NCBI RefSeq assembly: GCF_946476835.1
Contig: NZ_CAMKWA010000014.1
Span: 1-59,074, forward strand
Direction of reading: 5' to 3'
From: an uncultured Neokomagataea sp.
GTDB lineage: Bacteria; Pseudomonadota; Alphaproteobacteria; Acetobacterales; Acetobacteraceae
DNA: 59,074 nt
Of this stretch, positions 1 through 7,865 are shown piece after piece. The position numbers and the translations under genes are program-made. The notes under the pieces were generated by a model. The model was not told the DNA's origin, did no database searches, and worked only from the letters and a program-made list of their open reading frames with translations. Positions within the stretch are counted from its first letter, which is position 1. Every line of letters starts with the position of its first letter.

Positions 1-508
1 TTTGCATGGCCTCAACGGACACACCGAGTTGCGCAGCGATAAACGCATCATGCCCGTCCACAGAGCCCGCGTGCGGTGCGCGTGTATGCGTCTCGATCTT
101 GCCGCCCATCTTTGGCAATCCAGAGATGATTTCCTCGGCTGCCTCTGGGTCTTGCATATGCAAATGCACCAAACGGTCACGCATCTTGTCGGTGATGATC
201 CGCCCATCAGTAGACGCATCTTTCACCGCTTGCTCCGCCGCACGTCGTGCCGCCTGCTGCCCCAAATCCTTAACCTGTGCTTGCAAGGCAGAGATTTGTT
301 CCTGTGCATGCGTCTCCACGCTTTCCGTGCGTGCCCGCAGCCCCGTCACAATTGCCTCAACAGACGGCGATCCTTTCAAGCCAGCAAGCGTCACAGCCTG
401 TGTATGCAAGCTGAGGGCATCACGCGCCCGCTCCAAAGCCGTTTCAATCTCGCTCTGCGTAGACGTGATCGGGAGGCCAAGCCTCCGCGCGATGTCAGAG
501 GGGTCCAT
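1..508 (-). CDS. Nested in-frame scaffold product inside the protease gene (Mu gpZ-like), partial
   Basis: Inside the protease frame an ATG at 508 is preceded by AGGAG with a six-base spacer, a clearly better ribosome site than that of the full-length start. The product would begin MDPSDIARRLGLP, exactly where the protease-like half gives way to the Ala/Gln/Glu-rich helical half. In Mu the scaffold protein Z is made from an internal start of gene I in the same frame, so this is most likely the equivalent. The 3' end is outside the window. What is seen is the ribosome site and the domain boundary; separate synthesis is inferred. Confidence 0.55.
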   Translation of the reverse strand, partial: MDPSDIARRLGLPITSTQSEIETALERARDALSLHTQAVTLAGLKGSPSVEAIVTGLRARTESVETHAQEQISALQAQVKDLGQQAARRAAEQAVKDASTDGRIITDKMRDRLVHLHMQDPEAAEEIISGLPKMGGKIETHTRAPHAGSVDGHDAFIAAQLGVSVEAMQ

Positions 509-949
509 CCCAATCTCCTGTGTATGTAAATGGGTCAGTGTTAGGTTTGGCAGGTTCGTCAAACTGGCCCGCGCAATCCGCGTCACCTGCTCACCACGCG
601 CTGCAAAGGCTGGGGACACGCCGCGATACGCTTTATTGCGCATCAAGGTACGCCCGGTTGGTGTCCAGTCCACACGTCCCCAAATGCCATCGGGCCGGGG
701 CTGCATGTCTACAATCCAACCCACCGCAGGGGCGCTTCCACCCTTGACAGCCGCTTTATCGGTTGCATGATTTTCGTCGAGAACCAGTTTACCCGCTTGC
801 ATCGAGTGCGTGATCAATTGCTCCGCATTCGTCACCGAGTACGGACCACGCTGATCCACCCCTCGAAACTCACCCGCGGGCAGCAGATGAATCCATTCAG
901 GCGGCTCTTCGCTCTCAGGGAGCACCGTGTGGAAATGCAGATATGTCAT
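1..949 (-). CDS. I: Mu gpI-like prohead protease/scaffold, 3' end outside the window
   Basis: The frame enters from the left edge and begins at an ATG at 949, giving about 316 visible residues without the C-terminus. Near the N-terminus it carries IHLLPAGEF, then RGPYSV and LDENHATD, followed by a GWIVDM and GRVDWTPTG stretch. This is the pattern of the Mu prophage I protease family, which matures the procapsid by cleaving itself and the scaffold. The second half is rich in Ala, Gln and Glu and should be the helical scaffold part. It is preceded by the tail completion gene and a 190-base leader with repeats. The start ATG has only a weak GAG upstream. An internal start with a much better ribosome site is described separately. 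Confidence 0.88.
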   Translation of the reverse strand, partial: MTYLHFHTVLPESEEPPEWIHLLPAGEFRGVDQRGPYSVTNAEQLITHSMQAGKLVLDENHATDKAAVKGGSAPAVGWIVDMQPRPDGIWGRVDWTPTGRTLMRNKAYRGVSPAFAARGEQVTRIARASLTNLPNLTLTHLHTQEIGMDPSDIARRLGLPITSTQSEIETALERARDALSLHTQAVTLAGLKGSPSVEAIVTGLRARTESVETHAQEQISALQAQVKDLGQQAARRAAEQAVKDASTDGRIITDKMRDRLVHLHMQDPEAAEEIISGLPKMGGKIETHTRAPHAGSVDGHDAFIAAQLGVSVEAMQ

Positions 950-1044
950 TAATGACACTCTGCATGGTCTCACGCGCCATCTTCAGAGGTGCAAACACAC
1001 CCCCATATTTTCCCGCACAGAGCGCTAACAACAGGACTGACACG

Positions 1045-1114
1045 TCCGGATATACCGGAACAACCTAAAACGCGCCACAGCCCCCTCTTAAACCGTCTTA
1101 AAAGCGTCTTAAAA
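1045..1114 (-). repeat. Iterated TTTTAAGACG boxes and a small dyad upstream of the protease gene
   Basis: Between the tail completion gene and the protease gene, the minus strand reads TTTTAAGACG twice (1105-1114 and 1094-1103), followed by a third weaker copy TTTAAGAG, all on an 11-base period. Next to it is the dyad TCCGG-5-CCGGA at 1045-1059. No gene is seen between 950 and 1136. The helical spacing suggests a protein-binding array in the leader of the head genes, but no regulator can be assigned. Confidence 0.4.
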
Positions 1115-1136
1115 TTACCCAAGCACCCGCAGCAGA

Positions 1137-1646
1137 CTATTTCGGCCTCATCGCCCGCTCCAAGAAACCTTCAAGCTCCACAACCATGTCCTCGCGGTCC
1201 TGAGTGGTAAAAGCGAGATACGGGCGGGCCGGAACAAAGACACTATCCACATGGAAAAGATTGCCACCCATTTCAAAGGAAAGGTGACGACCATTCTTCG
1301 GTTGGATCACAGCCCCGAATTGATGCACTCGCGCGTAAACCTTATTCGAGCCCCAACGCAGAACATTCCCTGTCGCCCGAGCTGTCAGTGAACCATACAA
1401 GCCTGTCTGAAAATCCGGGCCACGCAATATGCCTGGGCCTTCTTTTGTCAGAGCATAAACGGGGTTAAGCGGCTCGAATGGGCTACCATCTGGCTGAACC
1501 TGTCGACGGATACGGTCACGCGTTGAATTCAGCACGATATGACCAACCGCTTGCAAGACAGCTTGCGGCTCACGGCCAATATCAGCCACCCGTTGCAGGG
1601 ACTGGCGCATGGGATCAAAATTTCCCGTCAGTGTTATGCTCGCCAT
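1137..1646 (-). CDS. G: Phage virion morphogenesis / tail completion protein (Mu gpG-like)
   Basis: The product has 169 residues starting MASITL; GGAGAA lies seven bases upstream, and a longer frame up to 1694 lacks such a site. Residues about 25 to 75 (AVLQAVGHIVLNSTRDRI, then DGSPFEPL) and the ending with FVPARPYLAF match the phage virion morphogenesis family (PF05069), which in Mu and P2 relatives completes the tail or joins it to the head. It lies between the minor head protein and the protease, as in other Mu-like phages. A hairpin separates it from the upstream gene. Confidence 0.85.
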   Translation of the reverse strand: MASITLTGNFDPMRQSLQRVADIGREPQAVLQAVGHIVLNSTRDRIRRQVQPDGSPFEPLNPVYALTKEGPGILRGPDFQTGLYGSLTARATGNVLRWGSNKVYARVHQFGAVIQPKNGRHLSFEMGGNLFHVDSVFVPARPYLAFTTQDREDMVVELEGFLERAMRPK

Positions 1647-1726
1647 GCTTGATTTCTCCGCTACAACTTCGCTATAAAAATACCCGCAACGCACGGTGAC
1701 ACGGTGATATTCTACCTGCCGTAGCT

Positions 1727-1744
1727 GACCCTCTTTAGAGGGTC
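1727..1744. terminator. Perfect hairpin between minor head gene and tail completion gene
   Basis: GACCCTC and GAGGGTC form a perfect seven-base stem around a four-base loop (1727-1733 with 1738-1744). A second weaker dyad, GTGGG with CCCAC (1755-1774), lies beside it. No T-run follows, so this is more likely an RNA processing or attenuation element in the late message than a full terminator. Confidence 0.4.
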
Positions 1745-1786
1745 GTGGCGTTATGTGGGTTCTTGTAGGCCCACTCGTGCGTTGCT

Positions 1787-3085
1787 TTACCTCTCAATAA
1801 AATCCTCATCACTCCCGAAAACCGGGGTGGTTTTCAGTATTAAGCGCCTGACTTCTTTCAAACTGATTTGCTGGAATGATTCCAAATAATTTAGCAAACG
1901 GTTTCCAGTCCGCTTTACGATAACGCTATATGGTTTCCCTCCATACGTAGAAATCAGCCGCAAATGCCGCTCTGTTTTTGCCGGTAGTACAACCTGTGGG
2001 TTGGATATGAATTTGGGGAGATCAGGATAAAGTTTATCAACCTCAATATGTTTGCGATTTTTATCCAATGTCTCCTTGGACAAGATAACATCCGGCGTCT
2101 TTGACCCCAGTATTTTCTGTACCTCCACCGGCAACGTACCCGCCGTAACTTCTCCTTGTGCCTCAGGCTTCAGCAAGAGGTGAATATCCTCAACTTGCTG
2201 CTTCTCACGCTCCGCTTGGGGCATGATAGGCACATGCGCAGGATGCGTCGGTATTAGATGAGATGGCACTGGAGTTGAAGGAACCGGCCCAACAGGAACC
2301 GGAGCGATAGGCCCCGGCTTCGCAGGTACAGGCACAGTGGATGGCCGCGGCTCCAACTTCGGCATGATTTCGGCTTTTGCCGCCTGATGGTCTTGCCACG
2401 CCTTGCCGGGATTATACGCAAAGGAGGGATCAATCCCTTTTGGCACCATCTCCGTTTTGCCCGTCGCTGGGTTCTTCCATGGCCGCAAATCCAAAGGCGG
2501 CGCTTCTGTAATCTGCCAATTATTGCGCCGCATCTCAGAGCGCGTTACAGGCTCGACAGTGCAATGGCAGCGCCACCCATTCGGCGGGAAATGCGTGTTC
2601 CACCATGGGTCATCATTCGCCAACACCAAACCATCCCACGCCACATGTTCCGCACGCGGATGCGGGCATGCATGATGAATATACCGCCACGCGGGGAAAA
2701 TATCACGCGCTTCCGGCGTGGACATCTGAGCATACTGCCCTGCAGCATAAGCCGTAGAGAGATTGGTGTCGTAAATAATCTTCGCGCGCCACCCCGCATC
2801 ACCGCCATGGTCCCAACCATGCTTTTTAACAATCTGGTCAAACGACTTTTGAAATTCTTTGAGAGTCGTACCATCCGTAATGGCACTGTTCACGGCAGCT
2901 TTTAAATCACGTAACAATGCATCAGAGGTCGCCCCCGCAACCGCAAAGCCGCGTGAATGCGCTTCATTCATCACCTCACCAAAACGCTCAGTTGGCACGC
3001 GTGCCTTTTGCCGGAAAAATGCAATCGCCTCACTTGGGGCCAGCATCGTGCCATCCAGCAAAGCATGATCAAATGTATCAGCCAC
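1787..3085 (-). CDS. F: MuF-type minor head protein with C-terminal nuclease-like domain
   Basis: The protein has 432 residues. Residues 1 to about 200 are the SPP1 gp7/Mu gpF minor head fold, with the conserved ending NGWRCHCTVEPV including Cys173 and Cys175. Residues about 245 to 290 form a proline-rich linker. Residues about 295 to 432 form a separate domain (VILSKETLDKNRKH, then FISNPQVVL, YSVIVKRTGN and LESFQQI) that resembles the PBECR group of toxin-like RNases known at the C-termini of phage MuF proteins. The head fold acts at the portal during assembly and some MuF proteins are injected. The start overlaps the end of the portal gene by eight bases. The domain assignment is by pattern recognition only. 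Confidence 0.85.
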   Translation of the reverse strand: MADTFDHALLDGTMLAPSEAIAFFRQKARVPTERFGEVMNEAHSRGFAVAGATSDALLRDLKAAVNSAITDGTTLKEFQKSFDQIVKKHGWDHGGDAGWRAKIIYDTNLSTAYAAGQYAQMSTPEARDIFPAWRYIHHACPHPRAEHVAWDGLVLANDDPWWNTHFPPNGWRCHCTVEPVTRSEMRRNNWQITEAPPLDLRPWKNPATGKTEMVPKGIDPSFAYNPGKAWQDHQAAKAEIMPKLEPRPSTVPVPAKPGPIAPVPVGPVPSTPVPSHLIPTHPAHVPIMPQAEREKQQVEDIHLLLKPEAQGEVTAGTLPVEVQKILGSKTPDVILSKETLDKNRKHIEVDKLYPDLPKFISNPQVVLPAKTERHLRLISTYGGKPYSVIVKRTGNRLLNYLESFQQISLKEVRRLILKTTPVFGSDEDFIER

Positions 3086-4808
3086 GACGTGTCATCTGCC
3101 CGAGCATCTGCGCTTGCCCCGCTAATTGCGAAATCGCTATGCCCTGAGCCATAGCGTCTGCAAACGCGTCATCCGGTAGGTTCAGCCGCTTCAAGCGATG
3201 CTCCAAATCCTCAAAGCTCGCAGCTGCCTCAACAGCATCACGCGCTGCCGCAGTCATCTTTTGCAATCCTGAAGCGGCGTCACGGGCCAAACGTTGCGTC
3301 ATAAGTGCAACCAATTCTGGCCCCTCCGCCTGAACATGCTGCTCCAGCAACTGCCCTAACTGCACATGCAGCGCCGTCTGCTCAGGCTGTTCGTTCCCCA
3401 TCACCTGCGGCTGTTGCTGCGCTGAAGGTGGTTGTTTCACGCTCGGCGGCACAACACTGCCCGGGCTGATCTTGGCTGGTTTCACAGTCGGTGGCACATC
3501 TTGCGGTGGTTCGACTGGCTGTGCAGCCGCCGTTTGGCCGACCACTACATCGCCTTCCTCCGGTGGCGTGAGAGCGTAACGATCATACAGATCCTGCGCC
3601 CGTACTTTCCATCCCTGCGGCCCGGCATATTGGATTGCTTGCATCAGCTCCTGCAAGGTCGGCTCATCAGGACGGCCAATGGCTACAATGGGATACTGCG
3701 CCTGCGGGCCAAAACTGAAATCAACCATCGGCTGTACGATCTGCTGGCAAATCGTGTGTGACAGCAACAGCGCATCCGCCCGCTCAATGTCTTCTTGCAC
3801 CAGCCGGTGTGTCTTGCTTGAGGCATGCGCCCCTTGATGGCTATCCGCCGTACCCGTCTGCCCAAGCACCGCTTTAGAGATCTGGTCATCAAACCAACGA
3901 ATGCGTGAGAGATGTAACTCATGCGATCCCGCGCCACCTTTAGGCTCAATGAAATTGACTTCCATGCCCTTCGGAATGATGGCGGCACAAGAGCCTGCAA
4001 TATCCGTTACAGCCTGCCACAACACGTCCCGGTCTTCTTCTGAACTCTCGGGTCCATAGGTGCCAATCCGCATTGGCAGTCCATAGTTCTGCACGAAGAT
4101 GGACCAGTCCCGCAGCGTGAACATCTTAAACATCACCGCCCACGCTACCGCACGGGTCAAACCACTTTGGATCGTCAGGCCAGACCAGCTCGGGTGCTTA
4201 TGGATGACGAATTTTTGGGCCACCATATCGTCAAAACCAAAGAGGGGCGGCCCACCCGGAATACCTGGCACCTGACTGGCCCCGTTTTCCGAACGCAGCA
4301 TGATGGTTTCACCATCCTGATAGCTCACCTCAAACCAGCGCTGGGGTTTAAACAACAAATCACTAGGGCGATTATTTCCGGGAGCTAATGCCCAGTCGAT
4401 CTCCATGACCGAAAAGCCCTTGCCAATCGCATCAAGCATATCGAACAAACTACGCCGTAGCAGACCCGTATTGACCCAATCGCGGACAAAATCCGCGATC
4501 TTCTGACCACGCTTGCTCTCATCTCCCGGCGTCACCGTAATGGGCAACTGTGCCACACTGCGTTTGCGTGTTCCCAGCACCCCCAAATAATGCAGGTCAC
4601 GCCGTTCAATTTCCGCTGCGATTAAATGCCAGGCCAAACTGTCACCCATATCGGCGGCGCGCATTAACCCGCCAAGTGAAGCTGGGTTCAGCCCCGCAAT
4701 CGGCGTACTAACCGCCGCCGGACGCATACCGACCATCGTCGCCGGTGCGGCTGGCCGCTGAAGTGCTACTGATGGGAAGGGTCGCCCGTTTTGATCCAAG
4801 AGCGCCAT
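3078..4808 (-). CDS. Mu gp29-like portal protein (DUF935)
   Basis: The product has 576 residues from MALLDQNGRPFP; GAGGGAGA eight bases upstream fixes this start over one 33 bases earlier. The N-terminal part (LMRAADMGDSLAWHLIAAE, RKRSVAQLPITV) and the middle (FGFDDMVAQKFV, HKHPSWSGL, IPKGMEVNFIEP, VLGQTGTADSHQGAHA) are typical of the DUF935 portal family of Mu-like phages. The protein forms the dodecameric ring at the head vertex through which DNA is packaged. The last ~130 residues are rich in Pro and Gln and then helical. It follows the spanin-like pair and terminase and precedes the minor head gene, the usual packaging order. Confidence 0.9.
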   Translation of the reverse strand: MALLDQNGRPFPSVALQRPAAPATMVGMRPAAVSTPIAGLNPASLGGLMRAADMGDSLAWHLIAAEIERRDLHYLGVLGTRKRSVAQLPITVTPGDESKRGQKIADFVRDWVNTGLLRRSLFDMLDAIGKGFSVMEIDWALAPGNNRPSDLLFKPQRWFEVSYQDGETIMLRSENGASQVPGIPGGPPLFGFDDMVAQKFVIHKHPSWSGLTIQSGLTRAVAWAVMFKMFTLRDWSIFVQNYGLPMRIGTYGPESSEEDRDVLWQAVTDIAGSCAAIIPKGMEVNFIEPKGGAGSHELHLSRIRWFDDQISKAVLGQTGTADSHQGAHASSKTHRLVQEDIERADALLLSHTICQQIVQPMVDFSFGPQAQYPIVAIGRPDEPTLQELMQAIQYAGPQGWKVRAQDLYDRYALTPPEEGDVVVGQTAAAQPVEPPQDVPPTVKPAKISPGSVVPPSVKQPPSAQQQPQVMGNEQPEQTALHVQLGQLLEQHVQAEGPELVALMTQRLARDAASGLQKMTAAARDAVEAAASFEDLEHRLKRLNLPDDAFADAMAQGIAISQLAGQAQMLGQMTRRG

Positions 4809-4810
4809 TG

Positions 4811-5032
4811 TCAGTATCTCCCTCGGCAGCCGCGCGCCCATGCGCGATATCCCGCATCCTCTTGCACAGCACGGTAAATAAATGGGCTTTTAGACGCCTC
4901 TAAATCCCGCATAAGAGCGCGTTGATCATCACGCGACCACGGCACCACCACCGGACATACGCCGTATTGTGATCGGGGCGCACACGCGCTCAAAAAGGTC
5001 ATAGCGAGTAACAGCAACACAGCAGAGCGCAT
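4811..5032 (-). CDS. Small lipoprotein, probable outer-membrane spanin (Rz1-like)
   Basis: The protein has 73 residues with a short hydrophobic N-terminus ending in the lipobox LSAC, so it should be lipidated at Cys17. The mature part is small and contains three further cysteines. Its ATG shares a base with the TGA of the upstream gene (TGATG), so translation is coupled. The pairing of a short membrane-anchored coiled protein with a small lipoprotein is the hallmark of two-component phage spanins, which fuse inner and outer membranes at the last step of lysis. Sequence similarity to named spanins is not evident; the assignment rests on architecture. Its place between terminase and portal, away from the endolysin, is unusual. 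Confidence 0.55.
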   Translation of the reverse strand: MRSAVLLLLAMTFLSACAPRSQYGVCPVVVPWSRDDQRALMRDLEASKSPFIYRAVQEDAGYRAWARGCRGRY

Positions 5033-5262
5033 CAGAACGTTCCATCCTGCAAAATCGTGTTCAGAGCCGTTTGCGTCGGGGCCGTCATCGCCTGCGTTTG
5101 ATCCAATGCGGCCTGCTCGCGCTGCACATTTTGTGCCTCAAGCTTCTGAACAAGAGCTTCATGCTCAGCCTGCGCCCGCATCGCTAGACGCGTTATCCAA
5201 ATCAACATACCGCTGGCCAGCACAACAAAGCCGAGCAGAACGTAAATCATCACCTCATTCAT
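5032..5262 (-). CDS. Small membrane-anchored coiled-coil protein, probable inner-membrane spanin (Rz-like)
   Basis: This 76-residue protein has one N-terminal membrane segment (residues about 5 to 25) followed by a charged helical stretch rich in Gln, Glu and Ala (about 28 to 60), the layout of a short i-spanin. It overlaps the terminase stop by ATGA and its own stop overlaps the downstream lipoprotein start. It could also be another small membrane protein of the late operon, but the coupled lipoprotein argues for a spanin pair. Confidence 0.5.
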   Translation of the reverse strand: MNEVMIYVLLGFVVLASGMLIWITRLAMRAQAEHEALVQKLEAQNVQREQAALDQTQAMTAPTQTALNTILQDGTF

Positions 5263-6872
5263 GACAGACCTCCACGCAGTCCAAAGCTATCCAGCCCGGT
5301 GCTACGTCGTGCACGCTCATGCGCTATCTCTTCCTGCACACCCCATCCATGCACAGCGGGCGTACCATCCGCAGTTGCATAGGGAGAGCGCGCCGCACGG
5401 TAACCATACTCCTCCGGCTCTGCACGGCTGGCCGCATAGGCCATCGCAGCGGCGATCGCCGCATCACCATGACGCTTTCCTGTCTTATCTTCCGACCGTG
5501 TTTCCGGGATACGCGCAACGCCCCGAACGATCTTGAGAGAACGCAAGTCATCTTGCGTGTCACTATCGGCAGGGACCAAAAGCATCCTATCTTCAAAGGC
5601 TGCTTTGAAGGGCGGCATATTGTCGCGGTACCATCCCTCCGTCAGCATAACAGCTTCCACGCGGGAGCCGTATCGCTGCACAGTAACTTCCGCCAACCAC
5701 TGGCCGTTCCCACGCGCATCCAATTTAGCAGCTCGGAACCTCGGCAACCTGTCCAGGACAAACCATAGGATCTGTTTTTGCTGTTCAAACGGGACATTGC
5801 GCAACTCCACCGTAAAGGGCGTCTTGCGGGTAAGGTTGGGGAGAATGGTTAAAGGCCAAAGAACGGTCAAATCACCGCTACGCCCAAAATCTTCACCCAA
5901 CACATGGGCCAACTTCGGGTCCAATTGGTTCAAAAGCGGGAGAAGTTCTGTGGAGCAGAAGTGAAGACACTCCCGTTTCCGCACATCCTCCGGCAAGAGT
6001 GCGAATGTGTTATCGCATGCCCAACGAACAACTTTTGCATCAGGCGTCTGGCATTTCTCAATTAATGCCAAAGAAAGGAATGCACCCGTGGACGGGTTGG
6101 GAATACACCCCAGCTCTTCGTCGGCATTGTCTCCATATTGACGAATGATCTTTGCTCGCCATTCCCGCTCACCTTCTTCCGTCCACGTCTCGCCTTTTTT
6201 GAGGCAAATACGCTTGTACAACCCATCGGCAAGAGCATCGTCGAACGTTGTGCGGATCAATTTATAGTCAGGCTTCTTACCCGCACGGATGTCCTGACAT
6301 AATTCATTGAACGGGTTAGCATCACCATTATGGCTGGAAATAATCACAATTTTACCGCCCCAAATAAGCAGGGCGAACGCAGCTTTTAGTACTGCTGCCA
6401 AATCGTCAATGAAGGCAGCTTCGTCAATAATGACCAAACCTTGTTTTGAGCGGAAAGCACGTGCAACGGACGGAAGGCCGAGCACCTCATGACGTGAGGC
6501 AAAATCGATCCGAAAGACTTTCATGTCTTTGTCGGGATCGGTAAAAATATCTTCTTGCAGGTCTGATGCCGCAATCTCAATGAGCCGTGCATGATCGCCC
6601 GTATCGGACACGAACTGACGCGTCATGTCCTTTTCAAAACCCATATAGAAGACGTCCATGCCGCCTTCAGTCGCCTTCAAAGAAGCGACCAATACAGCAA
6701 CCCAGCTAATGCCCCACGACGCACCAATCCGGCGAGACTTTTCCCAGACCACAACATCATGTTCCAGAATGGCATCATTGGCATCCTGCTGATATTTCAA
6801 CAGGGCATAATGACCGTTATCCTGTGCGTTGTCCCATACATCAGGGAAAGGGGCTTCGACGTGGTCGGTCAT
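5259..6872 (-). CDS. Terminase large subunit (Mu gp28-like)
   Basis: The protein has 537 residues. The ATPase half carries a Walker A-like EKSRRIGASWG (about 44-54) and a Walker B LVIIDEAAF (146-154), with a coupling-motif candidate IISSHNGDANPF. The second half has the acidic pattern of the RNase H-like nuclease (EDFGRSGDLTVLW, later AKLDARGNG). This motor cuts and pumps DNA into the prohead. Unlike lambda-type enzymes, Mu relatives package from the integrated end with flanking host DNA. It overlaps the DUF3486 gene upstream and the small membrane gene downstream by four bases each. Confidence 0.92.
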   Translation of the reverse strand: MTDHVEAPFPDVWDNAQDNGHYALLKYQQDANDAILEHDVVVWEKSRRIGASWGISWVAVLVASLKATEGGMDVFYMGFEKDMTRQFVSDTGDHARLIEIAASDLQEDIFTDPDKDMKVFRIDFASRHEVLGLPSVARAFRSKQGLVIIDEAAFIDDLAAVLKAAFALLIWGGKIVIISSHNGDANPFNELCQDIRAGKKPDYKLIRTTFDDALADGLYKRICLKKGETWTEEGEREWRAKIIRQYGDNADEELGCIPNPSTGAFLSLALIEKCQTPDAKVVRWACDNTFALLPEDVRKRECLHFCSTELLPLLNQLDPKLAHVLGEDFGRSGDLTVLWPLTILPNLTRKTPFTVELRNVPFEQQKQILWFVLDRLPRFRAAKLDARGNGQWLAEVTVQRYGSRVEAVMLTEGWYRDNMPPFKAAFEDRMLLVPADSDTQDDLRSLKIVRGVARIPETRSEDKTGKRHGDAAIAAAMAYAASRAEPEEYGYRAARSPYATADGTPAVHGWGVQEEIAHERARRSTGLDSFGLRGGLS

Positions 6873-7420
6873 TTCATCCCCAGTACGCGCTTGCGGATAA
6901 TGGCTTGTGACTCTGCTGTCAGACCCTTTTCCTTGATGACTTGTTTGAGGCGCTGTTCCTGTTCAGCCTTGATCCGCGCTTCCACACGCGCTTCAACCTT
7001 CGCAATGAAATCAGCATCCGTTTTGCTGGATCGCGTCAGATGGTCCAGCGCCTTTGCCAGCATCATGATCGCTTGGGGGTCTTTTTTGATCTCCAAAATA
7101 GCCTGATCATCGCCAATAAACAGCTTCATCATAAAGGTATGCATAAGCTGGATATTCGCTTGAACGACCCGGCCTTCCGGTTCATCGCCCAACTGACGGA
7201 CAAGCATCTCCGCAATTTCTTTGCTCTGGCGGACGTCTCGCCCGACTTCCTCCATCGTCTTGATATGACGACCGAGCGCCGACCGGCTGATGTCAGCACT
7301 GTGCAGCTCACGCATCGCGGCCAAGATTTCATCAATCGTATGGCCAGCACCACGCAAGTTCGCAATCTCGTCTCGAACTTCTTGCGGCAACTTATCAATA
7401 GACGACGGGCGCTCAGCCAT
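6869..7420 (-). CDS. DUF3486 protein, probable terminase small subunit (Mu gp27-like)
   Basis: The product has 183 residues. Residues 1 to about 60 (SSIDKLPQEVRDEIANL, HTIDEILAAMRE, ISRSALGRHIKTME) form a helix-turn-helix region typical of DUF3486 proteins, which sit directly before the Mu-type terminase and probably recognise the packaging site. The remainder is helical and charged. It overlaps the terminase start by ATGA, and its own start touches the stop of the upstream gene. Confidence 0.85.
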   Translation of the reverse strand: MAERPSSIDKLPQEVRDEIANLRGAGHTIDEILAAMRELHSADISRSALGRHIKTMEEVGRDVRQSKEIAEMLVRQLGDEPEGRVVQANIQLMHTFMMKLFIGDDQAILEIKKDPQAIMMLAKALDHLTRSSKTDADFIAKVEARVEARIKAEQEQRLKQVIKEKGLTAESQAIIRKRVLGMK

Positions 7421-7731
7421 TACAGAGGTTTCCTCTCCGCAACGCCCAGAACAGTGCGTTCATTATCGCGGCATTGCAGCCCTTCAACCGTCAGGGTCGC
7501 CACCAATAAATGACGCGCAGGACCCAAAACATGACGGCTCAACACCACACAGCCTTCACGCTCTAAATATTCGAGATCATTGCGCACATCCTCGACAGCG
7601 GCAGGACGCCCCATCGCGCGCAGGGACATACGAATAATATCTTCATTTAACGAACGATCGTTCATTTGCGCGATAGCATCCAAAACCCACCATCGGCGAT
7701 CTTCAATCAATCGCTGCCGCACCCCATTCAT
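7420..7731 (-). CDS. Small winged-helix phage protein (VpaChn25_0724-like)
   Basis: The product has 103 residues. The order RQRLIEDRRWWVLDAI, LNEDIIRMSLRAMG, VEDVRNDLEYLEREG and VATLTVEGLQ is that of a small winged-helix protein found in most Mu-like prophages just before DUF3486. A role in packaging or head gene control is possible but not established. It overlaps the preceding 45-residue membrane gene by four bases. Confidence 0.75.
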   Translation of the reverse strand: MNGVRQRLIEDRRWWVLDAIAQMNDRSLNEDIIRMSLRAMGRPAAVEDVRNDLEYLEREGCVVLSRHVLGPARHLLVATLTVEGLQCRDNERTVLGVAERKPL

Positions 7732-7865
7732 AACCGCCCCTCCCGGGTCACATGACAGTCAATGGACTGCTCTGGCACATCGCAGCTCATAAAGATCAGC
7801 CCAAGCATAAAGCCTGCGATCATCGCGAGGACGATGCACTCAAAGCGGTCATCATTGTCATTCAC
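7728..7865 (-). CDS. 45-residue single-span membrane protein
   Basis: A GTG at 7865 opens a 45-codon frame that overlaps the stop of the DUF2730 gene by eight bases and ends in TGA overlapping the next start. The product has an acidic N-terminus (NDNDDRFE), one membrane segment (about residues 10 to 27, with LAMIAGFMLGLIFM) and a short polar tail with two cysteines. The overlaps on both sides and the filled gap support it as a real gene. It may be a small holin-like or envelope protein of the lysis group; nothing more specific can be said. Confidence 0.6.
   Translation of the reverse strand: MNDNDDRFECIVLAMIAGFMLGLIFMSCDVPEQSIDCHVTREGRL

Noticed and set aside
2-770. Long plus-strand open frames at the left edge
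   Set aside because: They lie opposite the Mu protease gene, whose minus-strand frame has clear family motifs; the plus-strand products look like mirror-frame noise.
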